64,000 nucleotides of DNA from positions 26,228 through 90,227 of the forward strand of contig MU001492.1 in assembly GCA_010093485.1 (NCBI GenBank). The letters run 5' to 3'. Under the pieces are notes generated by a model. That model worked only from the letters and a program-made list of their open reading frames with translations, made no database searches and was not told the DNA's origin. A program made the position numbers and the translations under genes. Each line of letters starts with the position of its first letter. Position 1 is the first letter of the stretch. Source of the stretch: Karstenula rhodostoma CBS 690.94 (taxonomy: Eukaryota; Ascomycota; Dothideomycetes; Pleosporales; Didymosphaeriaceae). Of the stretch, positions 52,168-63,107 are shown in pieces.

Positions 52168-54151
52168 ATGTCGACCAACAACATGAGCCATCTCAAATCT
52201 GAAACAAAAGGCCAAGACACAAAGCGACTTCCAACTATCGCTATGGCCGCTCATCAACACCCTTATGAGTACCTAAAGGGGCTTTCATTGGTCGCAACGC
52301 TCTTCGCATTAGCTCTTGGAACATTCCTCATGGCCCTTGACACAACTATAATTACTGTAGCGGTTCCGAAGATTGCGACACAGTTCAATGCGCTCGATCA
52401 AGTTGGCTGGATCGGTTCCGCTTACCTCATAACGCTGACAGCCTTCCAACCCATTTCGGGGAGCTTCTATAAGAGTTTCGATCCCAAAATCCTATACATG
52501 AGCTACATTGTTATCTTTGAGGGTATGTAAAGACTCCGTTAGATGGGCTTCTAATGATTTCCAGTGGGATCGACCCTCTGCGCTGTAGCTCCGAAGATCG
52601 AGGTATTTATCCTCGGAAGAGCGATTGCTGGTGTTGGTGCTGCAGGGCTCCTGCAAGGCGCTCTAGGAATCATCACTTTCATCTCAGCATTAGAGACGCG
52701 ACCAATCCATATGGCTGTGGTGATTAGTGTATTCGGTATCAGCTCAAGCATTGGTCCCATTCTGGGTGGTGTCTTCACAGACAAGGTGAGCTGGAGATGG
52801 TGCTTCTACATGTATGTTTTCATCAATCGTATTCGATTATTAGAAGAGACTAACTGGCGTCAGTAACCTTCCGATGGGTTCACTAGCTTTCTTCCTCGTC
52901 GTCTTGTTCATGCACCTCGAACGGACTGAAAACAACCCTGATACAAGATCCACCTGGCTCAAGACACTTAAAAGTATCGACTTCATGGGAGTAACGCTTC
53001 TTTTGGGCTTGGTGAGCTGTCTTTGTATCGCTCTCCAGGATGGCGGAAGCAGTCGGCCTTGGGACTCCCCACGCATCATTGGCTTACTTGTCGGTTTTGT
53101 GTTGTTGAAGGTTCTCTTCTGGGTATGGCAGTGGCGGCTAGGCGAGGATGCATTGATACCGGTTCGATTCCTGCGTCAACGAACTGTTGCTTTTGGTTCA
53201 GCGTTCTTGTTTTGCGATAACATGTCAAACTACCTGGTACGTTGCTCGCTGGTCCTCGTTAATTCCCACCTGACTTGCTGCATCAGAAACTTTATTACAT
53301 GCCCTTTTACTTCCAATCGGTCCGAGGTACCTCCGCTATACGCAGTGGCGTGGACTACATTGCATTAGCAGTGCCACAATTCTTCGCATTGCTTATCGCA
53401 GGCGGTCTGGTGACTCGCTTCGGGCACTATGTATGTTTGGTGTACATATAGCTCATGCTGTCAGCTAATACGAATAGATGCCTGTTATTTTGACTGGACA
53501 GATAATATGTGCGATCGGGACAGGGCTACTGACGCGTGTCGACATAGCGACACCTACGGCTCACTGGGCGACATTTCTTGCACTCACTGGCTTTGGTCTT
53601 GGCATGGGTATTAACGCCCCGCATATCGCTATTCAGGCCGTTATGGAGACGTGAGTTCATGCCTCAGCTCGTTTGATATTTCTACTAAATGCGACACTTA
53701 TAGAGAGAGCGACGTGTTCCTTGCGAACGGTGTCGCAACCTTCTTTTCTCAGCTTGGAGGGTGAGTTGTTGGAACATCTACCCGTTGAATCCCACACTGA
53801 CTGTAAAGCAGAACTATAGCAGTGCCTATAGGCAATGCATTTCTTCTCAACGCCATTCGAAAATATGTTCCTCGGTGGGCACCGGATGTGCCAGTACAGA
53901 CGGTCATACGCGCAGGTCCCTTGTCTATTGACCATCTCTCCCAGTCAGCAGACACTGTCCATGCTATTAGGCTAGTCTACTCGACAGCCATAAAGCATAT
54001 CATGATATACGCTTTGACTGTGGTGTGTGTTTCCCTCCCTGTGGCTTGTGGCATGCAGTGGTTGAACATCAGAGAGGTGTCACAAGAAAGAAATACCGAG
54101 AATAGTCCTGTCGCTGTAAAGGAAGATGGAAACGCGACGAAAGTAGCCTAG
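52168..54151 (+). CDS. MFS exporter, DHA2 (14-helix) type
   Basis: Seven exons (52168-52522, 52565-52811, 52864-53236, 53287-53430, 53478-53650, 53704-53760, 53812-54151; introns 42-53 bp) give 562 aa. The ATG at 52168 is chosen because the upstream extension begins with GTG and is not hydrophobic. The first helix carries LDTTIITVAVPKIATQF, the DHA2 drug:H+ antiporter signature. FILGRAIAGVGAAGLLQGAL is motif B-like, and ISSSIGPILGGVFTD is motif C, typical of exporters. It is probably a plasma membrane exporter of the cluster product or a self-protection pump. It is divergently transcribed from the cyclase, the usual arrangement for co-regulated cluster transporters. Confidence 0.93.
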
Positions 54152-54361
54152 TCACTGTGATTTTAAGCGCAAAATGATGAGCAGCCGCTGCTTTCAGCAA
54201 ATCCAGTATCTTTTTCGAGCCTCGTCTCACCTTGGGTTGAAGTTTGGTTCTGAGTCTCGACAAGATAGTCCTGGTACTTCCTTCATTTTCGTTACAGATC
54301 TCTTGGAATCTTTAGCCGGTTTGTGCATGACGTGTTTCAAATTAATATGAATATCGAACGA
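54152..54361. other. Short intergenic stretch
   Basis: 3' flank of the MFS gene; nothing recognised. Confidence 0.5.
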
Positions 54362-55370
54362 TCAATATGTACAGTTTATGATTGAATCTGGGGGGATGGG
54401 TGATGAGACCAAAGCGAGCGAGTCCTTGGTAACTGCCTCGCCCCATGGTGGAAAGTTGAGAATCTTTCCCCTGCTGCTTGTTTCGTGGGCAGGAATTGCC
54501 AAGTTGAAGCCGTGTGTGATGCAAATGTGGGGCTTTCGAAGCAGGTCGATGTCACCTTGCTGCGCCGCAGGGTAAAGTAGACTGTGCAGCCCAACCCCAC
54601 CTTCGTAGATTTGCAATGCTTGTACTTGCGCTGACCAAAATTAACAACAGGCTCCCGCCGCTCCGCCATTTGCTATGGCATCAAATGGCATGGGACTTGT
54701 GTTCCAGCACAATACGACATGTCACTTTATTTTGCGTTAATCTAACATGTCATCGAGAACAACACCGTGAATCTGAGCAAGACACGTTGCACGATACTGG
54801 AATTTTTGTCCATGACATTGGTGAAGCTACCAAGATAGTTGACGCCAGCAAGAGCGGCTGTGCCTAGTACCAAGATAATCGGGTTCAAGGGAATGCTTAT
54901 ACTATGGATTTCCAGGTGGTATGAGACGGTAGAGCGAAACAGCTGCTCGACCGGGTTGGGATCCGAATTTAGGAATGGGCTAATATACCCAGACAATGCT
55001 GCGCTGTTGACAGATACACTATCGGCTCCGTCGACTTTAAAGCAAGTGGTGATGTACTTGAGGTCTTTCGTGATAGTTCCAATGGGTTTGGGACCAAAGA
55101 TGGTTGCTAAAGTTGATACAGCGTCCGGAATGCTGATAGGCATCGCGGTGAGTTTTGTGTTCGCGAAGTTTGGTGACCAGGTCGGCGAGTCTGTCCTGCA
55201 CGGCACCGGCCAACCCTGCAATGGGGTTTAAGAGGCGGGTAGCAATATCGCGCTTGATTACATGGTTTGCAGGAGCTGCTTTCACCTAAAGATGCAAGCT
55301 GGCTTTCATGAAGCACATGCTCGTTAGCAAGGTCCTCGTGATTTTCCTTCCTGCGCTCGCGGCCTTTGAT
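54362..55370 (-). CDS. Possible membrane protein of unknown function, perhaps degenerate
   Basis: Several minus-strand segments look coding but do not join cleanly: a charged segment (RERRKENHEDLANEH) near 55310-55370, LAGAVQDRLADLVTKL near 55190-55235, then in another frame ITKDLKYITTCFKV to LILVLGTAALAGVNYLGSF (one probable transmembrane helix) down to about 54745, and IYEGGVGLHSLLYPAAQQGD to a stop at 54362. One intron (ending cattgcag near 55238) is convincing. The later change of frame near 55150-55190 has no good splice pair, which suggests a frameshift. I do not recognise the family. The plus-strand frame at 54839-55231 is its shadow. Confidence 0.3.
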
Positions 55371-55869
55371 ATCTTATCAATTGCTAGTACCTTATAGGAA
55401 CCCAAAGGCGCCTTTTGATGGTTCTACTTGGTTTTAGGATCCTAACTCTACGTCATAACCTTGGCGGCATCGTCAATCAACCGACACGCCCCTGTCATGT
55501 AATACAAAACGACTTGCTGCCGCCTGAGCTTAGCAGTTGCGGGTTCTTGTATCTGACAACTTCTATTCGAAGAGGTGGTTAATGTGGCCTCATCTAAAAT
55601 CTCGTTTTCTACAGGGACGATTTATACGTCAATGCGATGAACTCTTGCATCTATCCGTAAACACTTTCGAGGCCGGTCACTTCCAAGGCTATATGTATTT
55701 CGATGGGCATTCATGGAACCACGGGAGGGTAAGAAACTGTGCAGGCTCAGAAATCGTCTATCGAACAAGCTATAGAATGTAGTTGCTCTATCCTGGCCTC
55801 ATCCTGGCTACTGGTAGCGTCAATTTGTTGGAATACCTTGGTCGCAAAGGTAGACCACGCCAGCCGAAA
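55371..55869. other. Stretch without a supported gene
   Basis: No domain or good splice pattern on either strand. A plus-strand frame at 55537-55782 was read and not believed. Confidence 0.45.
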
Positions 55870-56843
55870 TTAAGTTCGCTTGCTGTGGATGAAGTTTTGC
55901 CATTCCTCGGGTGAGGTGTATTTCTCAATCAGCCCTCTGTATCCGAACCATCTGCCAACAGCCGCAAGAAGGCCCTGGAGTTTCCACCTACAAAGCAACT
56001 GTCAGTGTCTTAAACTGCATAACTGATATACACGGAAACATCAAAGTTAAAGGAATAAAAACACTTACGGCACCCACCATCGCAATGGACCTAGCCACCA
56101 TGCACGAGGGAACATTACCATGGCCGATGCACTCGCATGTCTACGAATCCCCGTGTTAGCGTCATAGTTCTTACAAAGGGTGACTCGGTGCAAGGTATGA
56201 CTGACTGATTCACCATGATTTGCAATATGCTCATCGACTCCTTCTTCTCATGGACATCGCTAAGGAATCCAAGCAGAGATTGGAAGAAGAGACGATCCAT
56301 TGGCTCGGGCACCGCCTCAGGGTGCGCCCACATGTAAAAGGACGTGTCTTCCATCGCATCTGGGCATGGATAAAATGTATGCATAAGCGCGTCAATTGTT
56401 GCAGTGCCTAGTATCAGCAAGGAAATACGTACGGCACCTAGGGCTTTATGTGATGGACGCCATCCCCTCTTGCGTGAATTCCCCCTTTAGCCTCGTACGT
56501 CGATGTCGTGCATACTTTGCCTTTGGCCACTAAGAATGATTCCCATTGATCGAAATGGATATGTAGCGGCGGCGACTGTGGGTGTTTCTTCCCTGTCTTG
56601 TTGATTGCGTTGACAGCTGGATTGACGTATGTAGCGCGGATCAACACACTGCAGTTATGTCAGTTTCCATATTATAAAGGCAAGCAGGGGGGTTGGGCGG
56701 GCACAAGCATACGTTGCGTTGAGCGAAATTGGGGGCTCGAGATACTCGAAGATGGCCGAGTTGTTAAACTGCGAAAATGGACCCGCTATGGTTTTGGCAG
56801 CTTCCAGCTCCTCTAACGTGGGTTCTGCGAGTGTTGGGGCCAT
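55870..56843 (-). pseudogene. Cupin-fold protein gene with internal stop and broken splice site
   Basis: Best model: exons 56713-56843, 56433-56648, 56214-56382, 56069-56169 and 55870-55987, in total 735 nt. Frame is kept throughout, but codon 56438-56440 is TAG where a tryptophan is expected (KP-stop-VP). The intron 56383-56432 starts GTACGT and ends AT instead of AG. Other junctions are good. The protein would start MAPTLAEPTLEELEAAK, carry a cupin motif (PPLHIHFDQWESFLVAKGK, metal-ligand type HxH), then YPCPDAMEDTSFYMWAHPE, and end FIHSKRT. TGG to TAG is a RIP-type change (G to A). Cupins near metabolite clusters are often small cyclases or isomerases, but no role is shown for this one. 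A sequencing or assembly error is the alternative. Confidence 0.65.
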
Positions 56844-57365
56844 GATTTTGATCAATCACGTCAACTATGGAGGAACACTTCAGACACGTTGGTGTTTAAG
56901 ATTGCAAGGTGAAAGCGGGCCTAAAGTACACCCGCAGAGACTGTGGATGTCTGGCTGAAAACACGTCGACTTTCGGCCCCCACCTGAGCCAATATGGTCT
57001 ATACCTGTTTTGGACATGGCGCAAGTTGGGTGGACTTCATCCCGCCGCTTGGGCCGTGCTCAGCCAGTGAGAGCAAGATCTACCTGCGCTCCTCTCTGGG
57101 TCAGCGTGCGCGATGCTGCTGTGCTGATCCACTAGCTTGTACCTCTGTGGTAGTAAGTGCATGAGCTGAGCTTTAAGGCCCACCGGCAGACAAGTCAACT
57201 TGCAAGCTAGAGACATGAATATGCATATTGTTTAGGTCTTTGATTAGAATCACACCAAATACGACGCTTGGGAACGAGCAGAACTATATTGTTCATAAGT
57301 TTTGTGAACTTTCTAGCTAATCTTCCGTGCTCGTGATGAAGTTGGAGGTAAGACTGTTTGTCGAA
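56844..57365. other. Intergenic stretch
   Basis: Upstream of the cupin gene and downstream of the exchanger gene. I looked here for the missing C-terminal exon of the exchanger and did not find it. Confidence 0.5.
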
Positions 57366-59027
57366 TCAGTATTGTTTCGAGTGCCGAGGCCAACCTACAT
57401 ACCTTATAAAGAGGCTAAAGTTCAAACTCATATCGCGTCCCAGAGTCCAACCCAATAGTACCACGAGCGGCGCGACAAGAAGAGCCATTTGGATCGCGCT
57501 ACCGATGCACACTGCAAAAGCGAGGTCCATTTGCTTGCGATACGCAAACATGATGCCGGAGATGAGCTCCGAGGCGTTGCCTACCACTGGTAAGATGATG
57601 AGGCCCACCATCGTTTTCGAGATGGGCGAGTGGTCCACGAAATGATCGATGCTGCCGACAAGAAGCTCTCCACAGATAGAGATGAGGCACGTAGACAAGA
57701 TCATCAGCGTGACTGGTATCAATTTGCGAACCCAAGGGATGGTCCTAATCAGGTCGACCGCGGCTTTCATCTTGTCTGAAACAGTTTGAGCGAGATAAGG
57801 ATCAGGTAGGTCCTCGTTCTCGATATATTGCACTGGGGCTTCCATGTTCGACCGAGGAGGGAGTGCATATGTTCGTGAGTAAGACAGCGTCCGGCGATGA
57901 ACGTTCCCTCTGTCGAGCTCCATGCCTTCTTGCATCTCTTCATATGGATCGTCATCTAGTTCAATCAAGAGCTTGTACGAGAATCTGCTGGACTTGATCT
58001 GTGTCCACAGGTAGACTATGTATACGGCAATGAGGACAATGGAAGTTCCTCGGCTGATGCCGAGAATGTCGTGTTTCTGGAGAATGTTTTCCAAGGAAGA
58101 CTTGATGGTAGACTAGAATCAACATCAGGGCCTTTCCAAAGTCAATGAAGCTACAGACTGACCGGTACAAGTAAGCTGACTGTAGTGAGGCATAGCAGAC
58201 CTGCAGCCACTCTAGTAGCGAGAACATTGTAACTCTGGCCGCGCAGCTGTATTTCTCCAGCGAGGATGGATAGACCTAGTACAAGCAGCATATTGACTAT
58301 GATAGATCCGAGTAACGAAGTTCGTACGATGGCGTATTGCCGTTGCAGCAGCGCGTGACTGCACGAGTTAGTATTAAGCCCCAAAGAGTGTTGACATCAC
58401 GTACACACTGCCCATGATTAGCAACAAGGCGAGTATAGGCTGAAGGCACTTACAATATCGCAAGCTCAGTGGCGTTCCCCATGGTAACGTTCAAAAGTGC
58501 ACCCGTAGTATCTCCCAAGAAGTTCGACGCATCGTCGGTAGCGCGACAGAGCACATCGGCTAGTGGGACAATGGCGAAGCAGTTGAGTACAAAGACGACC
58601 GAGTCTCCGCAGCCTAATTTTGGTGCTATGATACCCATGGGTACAAACGACAGCAGTAATTTGTTCCAGTTTCTTCCCAAGAACCTGCGGACCGAGGCGG
58701 CCCTCTTCGTGAAGCCTGTAGCGCTGTCATCGCCAAAGACGGGTGTCACAAAGGAGGTGTAGCTGTGTATACGATCGCACAACGGCTGTAGCGATCATGA
58801 GTCCAAGTTTCTATGAGAGTACAGCGGGTAGATACCTTTATAGGGGAAACTCTCGAGGACTGTGCATCCAAGATGCGATACCCCTCAAAAGGCAAGTATT
58901 GGAGAAGAGGATCCGACAGTGCCACTTCGTTGACTGGTGAATCACCAGACAGAAACTCGTCATCGGAAAAGTCGAGAGAGTGGTCCACTGTTTCCCTCAC
59001 TGTATTGATGCGCGGGACGTTTTCCAT
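57366..59027 (-). CDS. Vacuolar-type Ca2+/H+ exchanger (CAX family), C-terminus altered
   Basis: Exons 58836-59027, 58454-58785, 58163-58358 and 57366-58112 (introns 50, 95 and 50 bp) give 488 aa. The two alpha repeats are present: GNATELA at residues 167-173 and GNASELISG at 418-426, the ion-binding motifs of cation/proton exchangers. An acidic hydrophilic loop (ELDDDPYEEMQEGMELD, 291-307) separates the halves. Family role: H+-driven Ca2+ or Mn2+ uptake into the vacuole. After SLNFSLF, where relatives continue with a last transmembrane helix, the frame reads 14 unrelated residues and stops. A GTATGT donor at that point (about 57406) leads to no recognisable exon. The protein may therefore lack its final helix. 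The start at 59027 is the first ATG that gives a hydrophilic acidic N-terminus. Confidence 0.82.
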
Positions 59028-60267
59028 TGAAAAGCGAGAGAGGAGCAGGGAGCAAAGTCCGCTGTTGTCGCCCACTCGGACCAGGCAGATATAGAGACAG
59101 CAACACTTTGTCAGCGTCCGATAAGACGGAATCTCAACTTGGACAGCTCGAGGGACAGCTCGACCATGCTGGACGTGGCCAAGACAGTTTGCGGAGCCCG
59201 CGCTTCGCGCCTTGGATGCCTCCTGATCCACGCCGAAACGGGGTGCGTGATTTTCGCCATGTTGCTCAATTATGATGCCAAGCCAAGTGACCTCTAGAAC
59301 TGTTTGAACTAGTTCGCCAAAGACGCGTTTAATTCGTGCTACGGGCTACAAGTTTATGGATGTTCTGAGCTGTTCACTCCGTTGTCCATGCCAGAGCGAG
59401 GCTGGCGTATCATCGATCAGATCTAGATGGGCGTACCGCATGGGATGGTTACAGCTGCAAGGTGGCGAAGTGCCTTCGCGAGTGCAGATTCCTGCTCATT
59501 TCGCTCCTGTTCTCCCGAGGTCGAAAATGCCTCATACTAACAGTCAGCGGGCGGGAAGCGCGTATCGCGTAATGAGAACGGCAGCCCCTCTTAAGCATCG
59601 TACGGAAGGGTTGGAGCCAGAAACTCGCGAAAATAGTCTCGAAACGCGTAAACATCTGTCAATATCAAAGTTGGAAGACAAAGATGCACAAGCATTGCAA
59701 AGAGACCGGTCTCTGCGTGCCGCTAGATCTGCTTAGCGCGAACGCTAATGGAGTATAATCGAGCCGAGATCTCACAAAAGAGGTAAACAAACGTATGGAT
59801 TTTAATTATGAAGTGGTAGAAGGCTAGTGTAATGTTATACGAAAGGTTTGCGGTCACGTTTCGTGCTCGCGAGGCTGCCTTCGTAGCAATGCGTGAGCGA
59901 TTCTCGGCTCCTCGCGCGACCTTCGCTTCAGCAAGGGCGCTCTGATTGGTGTACACTTGACAGATAAAAGTGCCCTACCACGCACCATCACACATTTGAC
60001 CATGCTTGCGACTTGGAGATCAATGTACGGCCCACGGCCGTTGTAATGTGGGGAAGCACTCCACTCCTATCGCAGTGGTGTTTGAGAAGTGCCAATACCG
60101 AGGGGACGTTGGTGCTTTATGCCTAGGGTCCATATGAGGGGAGGCTGTGAATACCTATTCGAAAAGGGATATATAATGCGGAAGCGTAGGGTACTCTGGG
60201 AGAAGCTTTCTTAGTAAACGTGGTTGAAACCCATCTCTTCAGCAGACCATTTTTAATATCACTTAGC
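59028..60267. other. Intergenic stretch
   Basis: 1.2 kb between two divergently transcribed transport genes. Frames at plus 59356-59736 and minus 59723-59956 show no domain. It must hold both promoters. A palindrome-like cccacggccgttg word near 60031 is the only feature noted. Confidence 0.5.
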
Positions 60268-61913
60268 ATGACTCGTCTTAACGACACCGAGAAACCGAAC
60301 GAACGTACACAAACCGCACAATTCGAAAGCGTGCCTGCGCCCAACTGCTCCGACTCCCACAAAGACCTACCACTCAAACAAGCCCTTCAACAATACTCCA
60401 AATACATCTACCACATTCTCGGCCTCGCAACCGTTATCATACTCTGGGGCTACGATCTCGTCGTCGTGGGAAGTATTACTGCCGTCGATCCATTCCTCCG
60501 CGACTTTGGAGAGTTTGACAGAATCGAGGACGGCGAAGAAAAATGGATCATACCAGCAATGTGGCTATCTCTGTGGCAGGCAATGCCATGCGTCGGACAG
60601 CTTGTTGGAGCCGTCACAGCGGGCCGCTTGCAGGATAAGATTGGGAGGAAGACGTGCTTGCTTATTGGGAGCGTCATTACGGCACTTAGTGTGTTAATTG
60701 AGGTGATGGCGTACAAAGCACCGAGTGTTAATGGGAAGAGGGGCGTTTTTCTAGCAGGAAAGGTCGTTCAGGGGTGTGCGCTTGCGCTGGTCAAGATGGT
60801 AACGCTGACGTTTGTAAGTGAGACGGCGCCGACATGTCTTCGAGGTGCGGCAATGGCCATCTTTCCGGCTTTCAATCTGTGAGTACCTCGGAGTCAATAG
60901 TAAGGCCAGTGCTAATGGTTTCTTCAAGACTTGGTCAGCTGCTCGGCGCTCTCGTAGTCTTCGGTGTAAATCAGATCAACGACAAGACGGGTTATCTCAT
61001 TGCGTTTGGCGTACAGTGGGTGTTTTCGATTGCACCCTTTGCAATGGCCTTTATGCTCCCGGAGAGCCCTGCCTACCTCGTCCGAGAGAAGAAGATTGAT
61101 GCTGCTCGCGCGTCCCTCGTACGACTATATGCTCCCAAAAACAACATCGACGAACTGCTGCAGAACCTTACAAGATCAATCGAAGAGGAGCACCGGATAA
61201 CAGAAGACATCACCTACGCGCAGTGCTTCAAAGGAACCAATCGTCGCCGCTCTCTCATCGTCATCTTCGCCAACCTGCTTCCCCCACTCTTCGGTTTGCC
61301 CCTGCTTACTTCGTCTTCCTACTTCTTGCAGCAAGTCGGCATGTCGTCGACTTATAGCCTGATGATGCTCATAATCGGCATCGTCGTGGGCACCATCGCG
61401 AATCTAGGCTCTACATGGACGCTTTCGCATATCGGGCGTCGCCGCCTCATAATATCCACGCTACTTCTAGCCGGCGGTGTTTGGGGCGCCATGGGAATCA
61501 TCGGCTGCGTGCCCTCGCAAGGTTATACGCCATGGCTTACTGCTGCGCTCCTCATGCTCGTTATCATCGTCTGCGGTTTGGGAGTGTGGCCGACGTCGTA
61601 CGCCATCATGTCCGAAGTCTCCGCGCTGCGTCTGCGCGCGCCTTCGCAGGCCATAGGGGGTATCGCTGCCTACATTTCATCCATTTTCACCAACTTTGTG
61701 CTGCCATACTTGTACAATCCCGATGCTGCGGATCTCAAGGCGAAAACTGGGTTTGTGTTCATGGGGTGTTGTGTGCTTGCGGCGGGGGCAACGTGGCTGG
61801 TTGTGCCTGAGATGAAGGGCAGGAGCGTGGGTGATGTTGATCGGATGTTTCAAGAGGGTGTCGGTGCGAGAGAGAGTAGGAAATGGCCAAGCAGGGGACT
61901 GAAGTCAGGGTAG
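60268..61913 (+). CDS. MFS sugar transporter
   Basis: Two exons (60268-60878, 60929-61913; 50-bp intron) give 531 aa. Sugar-porter signatures: GRLQDKIGRK between helices 2 and 3, LPESPAYLVREKK after helix 6, SHIGRRRLI between helices 8 and 9, and PEMKGRS near the C-terminus. The conserved TGYDxxVxG segment of helix 1 reads WGYDLVVVGSI, close to alpha-glucoside or general hexose carriers. Plasma membrane H+ symport of a mono- or disaccharide is likely; the substrate is not predictable. The ATG at 60268 is chosen over an upstream GTG-initiated extension. It has no evident link to the diterpene cluster. Confidence 0.9.
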
Positions 61914-62204
61914 TGTCATGGTGGACATCCAAATCCTGGCGCAAAGCGTGCCGAGCCGCGCTAACAAAATAGGTTTCGTGACTCAACCTCTTGAGACATA
62001 TAATTCGCGTCTGTAATAGCAAGAATACAATGATCATATGTGCTGTTGTTTCAAAGATGCAGTGCAAGCAAATGGGAAGCCGCTAGCGCCAACGGACTAG
62101 CCGAGAAGAGTACGCCCAACGACTTCATGCCGAGGTACAACTCCAACATCCTCTCCCAGTGACGCTTACGACACCATTCACAAACAACACCCGAATCAAA
62201 CACA
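61914..62204. other. Intergenic stretch
   Basis: 3' flank of the sugar transporter and promoter of the thioesterase gene. Nothing else recognised. Confidence 0.5.
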
Positions 62205-62839
62205 ATGGTTGAATCCAAACACCTGAAAGCACGTGTTGAGCTGCCCAAAACCGGATCCCCTCTCGAAAGAGTCAAAAAATGGGTACATACACCTCACCAG
62301 CACATCTTCCACATTAACCCCATCAGCTCAAAGTCAGCCAGACGGCGGCTGATGAAGGCTACACAGGCCACGACGCCATGATCCCCAAGATCCTATCTCT
62401 CGAATCCGTGACCTTTGAACCCATCAAGCAAAACCCGCACAATGCGCGGACAGTGTTCAGCTTCGAGGTGACGCAGGAGCTGTGTAACATGACGGGGAAC
62501 CTGCACGGGGGCGCGGTGGCGCTGATTTTCGACATGACGACCAGCACGGCGCTGATGGCGGCTAGTAGTGAGGGGTTTTGGGATACTGGTAAGTACTCTT
62601 CACAGTATGTGGGAAGTGGATGATTAATCTGGGGGATAGGGCATGTTAGCCGGACGCTGAATTGTACGTATTTGCGGCCGGCGCCGGTGGGGACAAAGGT
62701 ATTTGTTGAAAACTACGTCGTGCATATGGGGAAACGGCTGGCGCAGACGACGGGGGTGATGAGGTTAGGGAGTCCGGAAGGCAAGGTGTGTTATACGTGC
62801 GAGCATGGGAAGGCGGCTGTGGGATCGGCGAGCCTTTAA
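62205..62839 (+). CDS. PaaI-type hotdog-fold thioesterase
   Basis: Three exons (62205-62282, 62327-62588, 62640-62839; introns 44 and 51 bp) give 179 aa. The motif GNLHGGAVALIFDMTTS (HGG at 86-88) is the signature of the PaaI/Acot13 hotdog family, which hydrolyses acyl-CoA esters. C-terminal strands VSRTLNCTYLRPAPVGTKV and GKRLAQTTGVM fit the fold, and the length is normal. Cellular location is unclear; no targeting signal is obvious. It ends 268 bp from the convergent Atp25-like gene. Confidence 0.88.
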
Positions 62840-63107
62840 GCGTTGTAGATGTTCATATAGACAAGAGAGAGCTGTTTGAAATCTTTATGTTTTGGCACCC
62901 CACCGAGTTCCTTTACTGTGTTTTGCCGTAGCTTGCAGAAGCGCGCGAAGTATCACATTTGATATAGACAAGAGAATAGCAAGGGGATATAGAAAGTCTA
63001 TGATGACATGAAGAATTCGGAGTGATTGGATACGGCATGAAAGCTCATGATGATTGATTCCGACTCGTTGGTATACATGTTTTACAATGGGTATATGCTT
63101 ACTAGTG

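Noticed and set aside
54839..55231. Plus-strand 130-aa frame
   Set aside because: Shadow of minus-strand segments that look more protein-like.
59356..59736. Plus-strand 126-aa frame
   Set aside because: No domain and no conserved pattern; in a promoter-bearing intergenic region.
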